This document shows, in pieces, positions 1-5,902 of a stretch of DNA of 8,074 nucleotides. The DNA lies in contig JAHJZF010000049.1 in the NCBI GenBank assembly GCA_018826645.1, positions 1-8,074 on the forward strand, in the 5' to 3' direction. The translations under genes and the position numbers were made by a program. Numbering within the stretch: position 1 is the stretch's first letter; every line of letters begins with the position of its first letter. The notes under the pieces are model-generated. The model was given only the letters and a program-made list of their open reading frames with translations. It was not told where the DNA came from and searched no databases. The DNA is from Patescibacteria group bacterium (GTDB lineage Bacteria; Patescibacteriota; Minisyncoccia; UBA6257; Colwellbacteraceae).

Positions 1-1
1 G

Positions 2-616
2 AAAAAAGAAAATCCATTGGAGTATGAAGCGGAGATTTTGGCATCCAACCTCCAATTGTGTTGTTCCGTATTTGGGGTTCTACAAAAGACCAAGAAACCA
101 TTTTTATTTGTTAGTTCACAGGCGGCCCCGTCCTCAGAGATGACGGTGCTTGGCGTGACCAAGCGGGTCGGTGAAATGTGGACACAGATTTTAGGAGGAC
201 ATGTTGCTCGACTATGGAATGTTTATGGCTGGGAGCCGATTGGTGAGAAGAGCCATCTTATACCCGACTTAGTTTGGAAAGGCCTGACAACGGGCAAGAT
301 TGAACTTATGAGCAACGGCGAAGAGGAGCGTCAATTTTTGTACGTAAAAGATTGTGTTGATGCTCTTGTCCATCAGTTTAATACAGGTCAAAAACATGCA
401 GACGTTACGAGCGGAAAATGGGTTCCTGTTAAAGAAATTGCTAATTTGATAGGGAAAAAACTTGAGGCGGAAGTCGTGCTTGGTTCAAAGCCCGGCAGGC
501 CACCTATGTATCGCCCCGAGACGCCACTGAAATCGTGGGAGCCGACGTTCACCCTAGAGCAGGGTATAGACGAGATAATTAACGAAGCAAAAATATGGCG
601 CCAGAAAAACCCTTAA
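2..616 (+). CDS. Extended SDR, NAD-dependent epimerase/dehydratase family (5' end cut by window edge)
   Basis: This is the C-terminal two thirds of an extended short-chain dehydrogenase/reductase, probably acting on a nucleotide sugar. The frame is open to the left edge (KKENPLEYEAE...), so the TTG at 17 is not the real start and the Rossmann GxxGxxG motif lies outside the window. Numbering from that TTG, visible family marks are the strand FLFVSS (29-34), the helix LGVTKRVGE (45-53) holding the active-site lysine K49, the ARLWNVYG segment that usually follows, and the ERQFLYVKDCVDAL segment typical of the substrate-binding domain. The YxxxK tyrosine is replaced by leucine (codon CTT, 149-151), and the loop between the SS strand and this helix is about 10 residues instead of the usual ~25, so the exact reaction is uncertain. 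The end overlaps the next gene by 22 nt. It heads the glycan operon and may modify the sugar made downstream. Family is secure; substrate is not. Confidence 0.85.
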   Translation, partial: KKENPLEYEAEILASNLQLCCSVFGVLQKTKKPFLFVSSQAAPSSEMTVLGVTKRVGEMWTQILGGHVARLWNVYGWEPIGEKSHLIPDLVWKGLTTGKIELMSNGEEERQFLYVKDCVDALVHQFNTGQKHADVTSGKWVPVKEIANLIGKKLEAEVVLGSKPGRPPMYRPETPLKSWEPTFTLEQGIDEIINEAKIWRQKNP

Positions 617-1557
617 TCTCCATTATCTGCGCTGTTCGCAATGACGCAAAATTTATTCGCGAGACGTTGGAATCAGTAATTAATCAGACCTATCCGCATT
701 GGGAGCTTATTGTTATGGATGGAGCATCTACTGATAAAACTTTGGATATATTGAACGAGTACGCAACAAAATATAAACAAATTACTGTTGTTTCCGAATC
801 CGATAAAGGACAGTGGCACGGACTGGAAAAAGCCCTCGCCCTTGCTAGGGGAGAATATTTATTTCAGCTTTGTGGTCAGGATGGATTTTTAGATAACGAT
901 TGGTTTAAACGTTGCATTGAGGTTTTTGAAGAGCATCCAGATGTCTCTTTGGTTTGGGGGATTCCGTTTAATATGAGCGAGGACGGGAAATTGCTTGGTC
1001 CACACTATGCATACGCTAGGTTTCTTAAAGATGATCGATACAAAACAAACACCATGCCTATTTCTACAATTGTTTCAAAGGTGGGTTGGCGTGGTCCATC
1101 AACAATCCTTCGTATTTTAGGACTAATTCGTAAATTAACACCACGTCGAATCGCGATGGTGTTTCGTAGTTTTCTTAAGCAAGATATCCCACAAAAAGAG
1201 AAATGGTTTCATTATTGGTTAAAAACCGGTCGTGCTTTTCCTGAACAGAATATGTGTGTGCGTAAGGACGTGTATGTAAAAAACACTACCAGATTTCCAA
1301 AAGAAACAATGACAAACTCTGCACTTCTGGATTTCACATTTAATTTCAACACCAGAGGGTATCTGGCTTACGGACTACCGCTTGCAGGTAATTTCAGTAG
1401 AATGCATATAGAGGGGCAGGGTCTGCGAAAATTCGATACTGAATTGACTGAGAGTTATAATAAAAAAGTCGTGGATTTCAGAAACAAATTTAAAAACCAG
1501 AAGATAATGAGATTTGTTGACCACAATAATAAAACGGTATTAGAAACAAAAATATGA
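595..1557 (+). CDS. Glycosyltransferase family 2 (WcaE-like)
   Basis: A 320-residue GT-A fold glycosyltransferase, predicted to add a sugar from a nucleotide donor to a growing lipid-linked glycan at the cytoplasmic face. The N-terminal domain is typical: PLISIICAVRND (6-17), ETLESVINQTYPHWELIVMD (24-42), DGASTDKT (42-49), then SESDKGQWHGLEKALALARG (67-86). Where most relatives have a DxD/NADD metal motif this protein has CGQDG (93-97), so only one acidic residue sits at the expected site. Residues about 160-200 form a basic, alternating hydrophobic stretch (WRGPSTILRILGLIRK onward) that could lie on the membrane. The chosen ATG at 595 overlaps the SDR gene by 22 nt and gives the usual short lead-in before the first beta strand; no clear Shine-Dalgarno is seen. 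The stop overlaps the kinase start as ATGA, suggesting translational coupling. Donor and acceptor are unknown. Confidence 0.88.
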   Translation: MAPEKPLISIICAVRNDAKFIRETLESVINQTYPHWELIVMDGASTDKTLDILNEYATKYKQITVVSESDKGQWHGLEKALALARGEYLFQLCGQDGFLDNDWFKRCIEVFEEHPDVSLVWGIPFNMSEDGKLLGPHYAYARFLKDDRYKTNTMPISTIVSKVGWRGPSTILRILGLIRKLTPRRIAMVFRSFLKQDIPQKEKWFHYWLKTGRAFPEQNMCVRKDVYVKNTTRFPKETMTNSALLDFTFNFNTRGYLAYGLPLAGNFSRMHIEGQGLRKFDTELTESYNKKVVDFRNKFKNQKIMRFVDHNNKTVLETKI

Positions 1558-2540
1558 TTATTTCACGAACACCATTTAGAATATCTTTCTTTGGAGGAGG
1601 GACTGACTATCCAGTTTGGTATAGGGAAAACGGAGGGGCTGTCCTTTCAACGACAATAGACAAATATTCTTACCTTAACTGTCGTTATCTTCCACCATTT
1701 TTTGATAATAAATATAAAGTTGTTTGGTCTAAAATAGAGGCGGTTAAAAATATTGATGAAATTGAGCATCCGGTTGTCCGCGAGGTTTTGAAATTTTTAA
1801 ATATTTCTGATGGTATGGAGATTCATAATTCTGCAGATTTACCAGCTTGGTCTGGGATGGGCTCCAGTTCTTCTTTTGCAGTCGGCCTTCTAAATGCTCT
1901 ACATACATTAAAAGGACATTTGCCCAGTAAAGAACAGCTTGCTTCGGAGGCTATTCATATAGAGCGGAACGTTTTGAAAGAAGATGGGGGAATTCAGGAT
2001 CAAATCGCCGCCGCCTTTGGCGGATTTAATAAGATAGTCTTCGGTGGAGAAAAAGAATTTGAGGTAACGCCCTTGCCTTTGCATAGACAGCGCATAGAAG
2101 AGCTACAGAGCCACCTTATGCTATTTTTCACCGGCACTACTAAGATGGGTCTTAAGGTCGCGGCCGAGCAAATAAAAAACACTCCCAAGAAAAGCACAGA
2201 ACTTCAAAAAATGGCCAGCTTAGTTACTGATGCAGAGAAAATATTGTTTAAAAATGATGGCATTGAAGACTTCGGACATCTTTTAGACGAGACGTGGAAG
2301 CTTAAAAGAACATTAACTGGCCTTATCTCAAATTCGAAAATAGATGAGATTTATGATAAGGGCATTAGGGCTGGTGCGCTTGGAGGTAAACTGCTCGGTG
2401 CTGGTGGTCGTGGATTTATATTGTTTTTTGTTAAGCCAGAGTTCCAAGATAAAGTTAGAGAAGCCTTAAGCGATTTGGTTCATGTCCCATTCAAATTCGA
2501 AAATTCCGGCAGTCAGATTATTCACTACCAACCAAAATAA
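1554..2540 (+). CDS. hddA-like: GHMP-family sugar kinase, HddA-like (putative D-glycero-D-manno-heptose-7-phosphate kinase)
   Basis: A 328-residue GHMP kinase, about the usual length for HddA, which phosphorylates D-glycero-alpha-D-manno-heptose 7-phosphate at C1. All three family motifs are present: motif 1 SRTPFRISFFGGGTDYP (4-20), the ATP-phosphate loop PAWSGMGSSSS (97-107), and C-terminal motif 3 GGKLLGAGGRGFILFF (277-292). GGIQDQ (145-150) carries D149, the likely catalytic base. GGGTDYPVW, GAVLSTTIDKY and RYLPPFF are the signature of the heptose-kinase-like branch rather than galactokinase or mevalonate kinase; proteins of this branch are often mislabelled as dehydrogenases. ATG overlaps the preceding stop (ATGA). 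The next two genes encode a nucleotidyltransferase and a phosphatase, the other enzymes needed to activate a heptose 7-phosphate, which supports the assignment. The kinase family is secure. The heptose substrate is inferred, and fucose or another sugar (phosphate) is possible. Confidence 0.85.
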   Translation: MIISRTPFRISFFGGGTDYPVWYRENGGAVLSTTIDKYSYLNCRYLPPFFDNKYKVVWSKIEAVKNIDEIEHPVVREVLKFLNISDGMEIHNSADLPAWSGMGSSSSFAVGLLNALHTLKGHLPSKEQLASEAIHIERNVLKEDGGIQDQIAAAFGGFNKIVFGGEKEFEVTPLPLHRQRIEELQSHLMLFFTGTTKMGLKVAAEQIKNTPKKSTELQKMASLVTDAEKILFKNDGIEDFGHLLDETWKLKRTLTGLISNSKIDEIYDKGIRAGALGGKLLGAGGRGFILFFVKPEFQDKVREALSDLVHVPFKFENSGSQIIHYQPK

Positions 2541-2559
2541 GGATTTTATATAAACCTAA

Positions 2560-3018
2560 GTGGTTCAAAAAAAAGAAATAACCGTAGCGGTATCGGGCGG
2601 GTTTGACCCAATTCACGTTGGCCATATTCGCCTATTTAAAGAAGCTAAGAAGCTTGGAAGCAGACTAGTCGTAATTTTAAACAACGACAATTGGCTTATA
2701 AAGAAGAAGGGGTATGTTTTTATGCCCGAGAAAGAAAGAGCAGAAATTATAAAAGGATTAAAGTCTGTTGACGAGGTTGTTTTAACAGAGCACCCAGAGA
2801 ATGCGGACTATAGACACATAGGATTTACGTTGAGAAAAGTTAAACCAGATATTTTTGTAAATGGTGGCGATAAGGGGATTACTAATGAATTTGAAGTCGC
2901 GGCTTGTGAAGAGATGGGATGTAAGATGGTGGCCGGCGTTGGTGGCGGAAAAGTGCAGTCAAGTTCATGGTTAATTGATAGTTTTTTTAAGAATTATCGG
3001 GATAAATTAGATAAATGA
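2560..3018 (+). CDS. Adenylyl-/cytidylyltransferase, RfaE C-domain/TagD type (HldC-like)
   Basis: A 152-residue single-domain nucleotidyltransferase that should join a sugar- or polyol-phosphate to AMP or CMP with release of pyrophosphate. It has the class signature GGFDPIHVGHIRLFKEAKKL (13-32) with the HxGH motif at 19-22, a central DEVVLTE (71-77), PDIFVNGGDK (96-105), and the C-terminal nucleotide-binding GGKVQSSSWLI (129-139), which takes the place of the RTxGISTT/STT segment of TagD and RfaE. Size matches stand-alone HldC-type heptose-1-phosphate adenylyltransferases and TagD glycerol-3-phosphate cytidylyltransferases. The start is GTG at 2560: an in-frame TAA directly precedes it and no ATG lies nearby. 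AAGGA at 2539-2543 is 16 nt upstream, far for a ribosome site. It sits between the HddA-like kinase and the phosphatase, so a heptose 1-phosphate is the favoured substrate. ATP versus CTP cannot be decided by eye. Confidence 0.85.
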   Translation: MVQKKEITVAVSGGFDPIHVGHIRLFKEAKKLGSRLVVILNNDNWLIKKKGYVFMPEKERAEIIKGLKSVDEVVLTEHPENADYRHIGFTLRKVKPDIFVNGGDKGITNEFEVAACEEMGCKMVAGVGGGKVQSSSWLIDSFFKNYRDKLDK

Positions 3019-3650
3019 ATAAAGAGAATGAATTATGCACAATCTATTTGGTTCGACACGGTGAATCCGAAGCCAACGTTAACAAAATTGTTCAAGGGCA
3101 TACAGATTCACCTCTGACTAAAAAAGGAGAAGAGCAGGCAAGAGAAGTGGCGGAAGGCCTTAAAGATATTAAGTTTGATGCCATTTATTCTTCTGATTTA
3201 GATAGGACAAGACGCACTGCGGAGATAATAAAGCTTGATAGAGATATAGAGATTAGAACCTCATCCCTTTTAAGGGAAAAGTTTTTTGGAATATTTGAAG
3301 GTAAAAATCATAGCGAATATATAGAAACCCTAAAAGATGAATTTGAAAAATTTGATAAACATTTAAATATTGAAGAAAGGTGGAGGCATAAGGCACATCC
3401 CTCTATTGAATCTGATAAAGAGTTGCTTGATAGATTTAGTGATTGTCTAAGAAAAATAGCTATCAAACATCTTGGAGAAAGAGTGTTGGTGGTTGCTCAC
3501 AGATATACGATAAGAATGTTTCTGTTACATCTTGGTTTTGGGAAACACGAGAACTTAAAAGACGGAGCTCTTAAAACTGGAGGATATGCCGTGCTGGAAT
3601 TTAATGGTAAAGATTTTGTAGTCGAAGAAGCTGTCGGTGCAGAGGAATAA
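3015..3650 (+). CDS. Histidine phosphatase family protein (phosphoglycerate mutase-like)
   Basis: A 211-residue cytoplasmic histidine phosphatase (branch 1), which removes a phosphate through a phosphohistidine intermediate. Visible catalytic parts are YLVRHGESEAN (11-21) with nucleophile H15 flanked by R14, IYSSDLDRTRRTAE (57-70) with R64, the acid/base E88 in LREKFFGIFEG (86-96), and the second histidine H162 in VVAHRYTIR (159-167). The last motif is normally HGGxIR; here the two glycines are R and Y. No signal peptide or membrane segment is seen. The start overlaps the previous gene as ATGA. The family includes CobC, fructose-bisphosphatase-like and broad-specificity enzymes. With a heptose-type kinase and nucleotidyltransferase directly upstream, the attractive role is removal of the 7-phosphate from a heptose 1,7-bisphosphate, a job usually done by the unrelated HAD enzyme GmhB. 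The family is certain; this role is inference. Confidence 0.88.
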   Translation: MNKENELCTIYLVRHGESEANVNKIVQGHTDSPLTKKGEEQAREVAEGLKDIKFDAIYSSDLDRTRRTAEIIKLDRDIEIRTSSLLREKFFGIFEGKNHSEYIETLKDEFEKFDKHLNIEERWRHKAHPSIESDKELLDRFSDCLRKIAIKHLGERVLVVAHRYTIRMFLLHLGFGKHENLKDGALKTGGYAVLEFNGKDFVVEEAVGAEE

Positions 3651-3653
3651 GGA
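3649..3653 (+). promoter_or_regulatory. Ribosome binding site for the Wzy/WaaL-like gene
   Basis: AAGGA lies 8 nt before the GTG start at 3662 and overlaps the stop codon of the phosphatase gene. It is the clearest Shine-Dalgarno sequence in the window and decides in favour of GTG 3662, which also places only nine residues ahead of the first hydrophobic segment. Confidence 0.6.
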
Positions 3654-3661
3654 CCTAAATT

Positions 3662-5011
3662 GTGAAAATATCTGATTATCACCAGCATATAATACCCACC
3701 CTTTTTGCCCTTACGGCTTTTAGTCTTGTGTGGCGACAGGGCAAGCTATTCTTAACTGGTACCCTAAAACCATTTGAGGTCTTCTTTTGCATCCTATTTT
3801 TATTTGTGTTGTTTGAGCTTGCGACATCTACAAAGAGTCGTTCTTTGTTGCGCGACCTTAAATCGACGGGAATATTTTATGGAGTTCTTCTCGGGTCAAT
3901 ATTATTATTTATGTTTATAGGAAGCGTGTTGTCATTCCCAGAGTGGGTCTCATCTGCACCGAAGGTATATCTTGGTTATGTTAGCATGATCATTGTTTCT
4001 TCGGCCTTCTTTGTCTCGACCTACGTTGTTTGTAGGTACAGGAAGAGTCTTCATTGGGGGCTTTTAGCTATGGCGGTATCGCCAGTAATATTTTTTGCCG
4101 CATTTATTCCAAGGTGGCAGAACTTTTTTATTAGGTACACACGACTTATCGGGGCACAGGATGATCCAAATATCACCGCGAGCTTTATTGCCACCAGCCT
4201 TTTAATTGCCTCTGTTTTTTATCTCTATAAAAAATCGCGTTTGCGATGGCTTGGTGGTCTATGTATTTTCCTCTCAATGCCGCTTTTTCTGTGGGCAGGC
4301 TCACGAGGTGCAATGCTTTCCGTTGCCATAGTGCTTATCTCTCTTTCAGCCCTATATTTTTCTCAGGGACCATCGTGGAAGAGAATAGGAGCAGTGTTCA
4401 CTCTTTTTTGTATTTTCATTCTTTCAATTTCTGTGGCAATCACTGTTTTGCCTGAACCTACAAAGGTTCTTTTATATCAAAAATCCATAAAACCAATTCT
4501 ACCCAATCAAGGCTTGAGCGAGTTTGTGTTGAAGAACTGGATTTTGGAAGGAGACGACGAGTTTTATGCGGACGCAATTTTGAGAAATGTTTCAGCAGAA
4601 ACTTTTAGTATTTCTCGCGGCAATCTATGGAGCTTAGCTTTTAAGGAGATAGTAAAATCGCCATTCGGATTTGGTCCGGCATATCACAATTGGCACCCAA
4701 TCCAGTATGGAAAGGGGGCGCATAATCTTTGGCTTCAGATTCCACTTACAGTCGGGTGGGGAGGATTCCTCGCATGGTTTATATTCATAGGTGCGATTTT
4801 TCGAAGCGCAATACAGATATTGAAAAAGGAAGATTTTGCCGGGATGGCTCTTTCGGCAGCATTCTTATTTTTCCTGGTGAGCGGGATATTTATTGATATA
4901 CTAACTTTACGACAGCTGTGGCTTGTTATGGGTATGATTGTAGGATACGCGTCGTTACAAAAAATAAACGAAGAAAAAAGCAATGTTCTTGATGCTACTC
5001 CCAACCCATAA
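3662..5011 (+). CDS. O-antigen ligase/polymerase family membrane protein (Wzy/WaaL-like)
   Basis: A 449-residue multi-pass membrane protein with about ten to twelve hydrophobic segments. They include residues 9-24, 38-55, 71-91, 104-123, 132-150, 172-189, 196-211, 217-234, 241-262, 363-383 and 395-432, with a long hydrophilic loop at about 263-350 that would face outward. Features of the O-antigen ligase superfamily are GAQDDPN (164-170) before a membrane segment, WAGSRGAML (211-219), the pattern ISRGNLW...EIVKSPFGFGP (317-339), and GAHNLWLQIPLTVGWGG (352-368) with the conserved histidine H354. These proteins either polymerise undecaprenyl-diphosphate-linked repeat units (Wzy) or transfer the finished glycan to an acceptor (WaaL, or protein O-oligosaccharyltransferase); sequence by eye cannot separate them. 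GTG start with a good Shine-Dalgarno. It lies between sugar-activation genes and a glycosyltransferase, as expected for a polysaccharide locus. Confidence 0.87.
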   Translation: MKISDYHQHIIPTLFALTAFSLVWRQGKLFLTGTLKPFEVFFCILFLFVLFELATSTKSRSLLRDLKSTGIFYGVLLGSILLFMFIGSVLSFPEWVSSAPKVYLGYVSMIIVSSAFFVSTYVVCRYRKSLHWGLLAMAVSPVIFFAAFIPRWQNFFIRYTRLIGAQDDPNITASFIATSLLIASVFYLYKKSRLRWLGGLCIFLSMPLFLWAGSRGAMLSVAIVLISLSALYFSQGPSWKRIGAVFTLFCIFILSISVAITVLPEPTKVLLYQKSIKPILPNQGLSEFVLKNWILEGDDEFYADAILRNVSAETFSISRGNLWSLAFKEIVKSPFGFGPAYHNWHPIQYGKGAHNLWLQIPLTVGWGGFLAWFIFIGAIFRSAIQILKKEDFAGMALSAAFLFFLVSGIFIDILTLRQLWLVMGMIVGYASLQKINEEKSNVLDATPNP

Positions 5012-5067
5012 TGGTAATAAATCTATAATCCGTTCGATTTTGGAATTAATAAAAAATATTAAAGTAG

Positions 5068-5889
5068 ATGTCTAAAGTATCCATAATTTTGCCCACATAT
5101 AATGGGCACCGATTTATAAATAGGGCTATCGAAAGTGTTTTTAGTCAGACTTTTGTCGATTGGGAGTTGGTTATTATCGATGATGGGTCTGAGCCTGCAA
5201 TTAAATTGGTAATAGATAAGAAATATTTATCCGACCCACGAGTAAAAGTTCTAGAAAATAAAGAAAATCTTGGTATACAAAAATCTTTGAATAAAGGACT
5301 CCGAGAATCTAATGGAGAATATATAGCTCGTCTTGACGACGACGACTGGTGGAATTGCAACAATAAACTTTTTAAACAAATAGACCTTTTAGATTCTAAA
5401 AGCGATGTCGGAATCTGCGGTACGGGAGCTGTATTTGTGAACGAAGAAGGTAAAGAACTTTTTAAATATCAACCCAACGAAACAGATAAAGAGATTAGAA
5501 GCCTAATCTTGAAGAAGAATCCTTATATTCATGCTTCAGTGATGTTTAGGAAAAAACTAGTTTTAGATTTGGGGGGTTATGACGAGTCAAAAGAGACTCT
5601 TCATTTGGAAGATTATGATTTATGGTTGCGTCTTGGAGTTAAGGCAGAATTTGCGAGCGTTAGACATTCTTGTACGTCATTTTTTCTTGGAAGCGGAGGT
5701 ATAAGCTCCAAGTTTAAAAAAGAGCAGTTAATTAGAAACACGCAACTTATTAAAAAATATGGGAAACAATATCCCAGATATTTTAAATATTTAGCATATT
5801 CTTATGCCAGAAATTTTTTATACAGTTTATACAACCTAATGCCTTCTGGTATTAAAACAAAGCTTTTCGCAATTTATAAGAGAAACTAG
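5068..5889 (+). CDS. Glycosyltransferase family 2
   Basis: A 273-residue GT-A glycosyltransferase with complete catalytic features: VSIILPTYNGHRFINRAIES (4-23), FSQTFVDWELVIIDDGS (25-41), LENKENLGIQKSLNKGL (62-78), NGEYIARLDDDDW (82-94) holding the DxD metal site, and EDYDLWLRL (181-189) with the acidic residues that usually supply the catalytic base. It should transfer one sugar from a nucleotide donor onto a lipid-linked acceptor in the cytoplasm. The C-terminal 50 residues are basic and aromatic (KYLAYSYARNFLYSLYNL), perhaps for membrane contact; no real membrane span is seen. The ATG at 5068 starts three residues before the first beta strand, so it is well placed. A 56-nt gap separates it from the polymerase gene, with no clear Shine-Dalgarno or promoter. 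It is the last gene of the + operon and ends 13 nt before the convergent sugar-transferase gene. Sugar specificity is unknown. Confidence 0.92.
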   Translation: MSKVSIILPTYNGHRFINRAIESVFSQTFVDWELVIIDDGSEPAIKLVIDKKYLSDPRVKVLENKENLGIQKSLNKGLRESNGEYIARLDDDDWWNCNNKLFKQIDLLDSKSDVGICGTGAVFVNEEGKELFKYQPNETDKEIRSLILKKNPYIHASVMFRKKLVLDLGGYDESKETLHLEDYDLWLRLGVKAEFASVRHSCTSFFLGSGGISSKFKKEQLIRNTQLIKKYGKQYPRYFKYLAYSYARNFLYSLYNLMPSGIKTKLFAIYKRN

Positions 5890-5902
5890 ATCTTCGCCGA
5901 AA

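Noticed and set aside
17..19. TTG as a possible start codon of the first gene
   Set aside because: The reading frame stays open to the left edge and the upstream residues (KKENPLEYEAE) fit the helix before the FVSS strand in SDRs, so the gene is truncated by the window, not started here.
2560..3018. Assignment of the nucleotidyltransferase as TagD (glycerol-3-phosphate cytidylyltransferase) of teichoic acid synthesis
   Set aside because: The C-terminal motif is VQSSSW rather than the TagD-type RTxGISTT, PDIFVNGGDK resembles RfaE2-like enzymes, and no teichoic-acid polymerase or glycerophosphotransferase is nearby; kept only as an alternative.
3015..3650. Assignment of the phosphatase as CobC (alpha-ribazole phosphatase)
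   Set aside because: No cobalamin genes are present, and the HGG motif is altered; the polysaccharide context fits better.
5040..5067. Possible promoter before the second GT2 gene (TTGGAA with TATTAA)
   Set aside because: The two boxes are only 11 nt apart, and no box sits at 16-18 nt spacing; the sequence is simply AT-rich.
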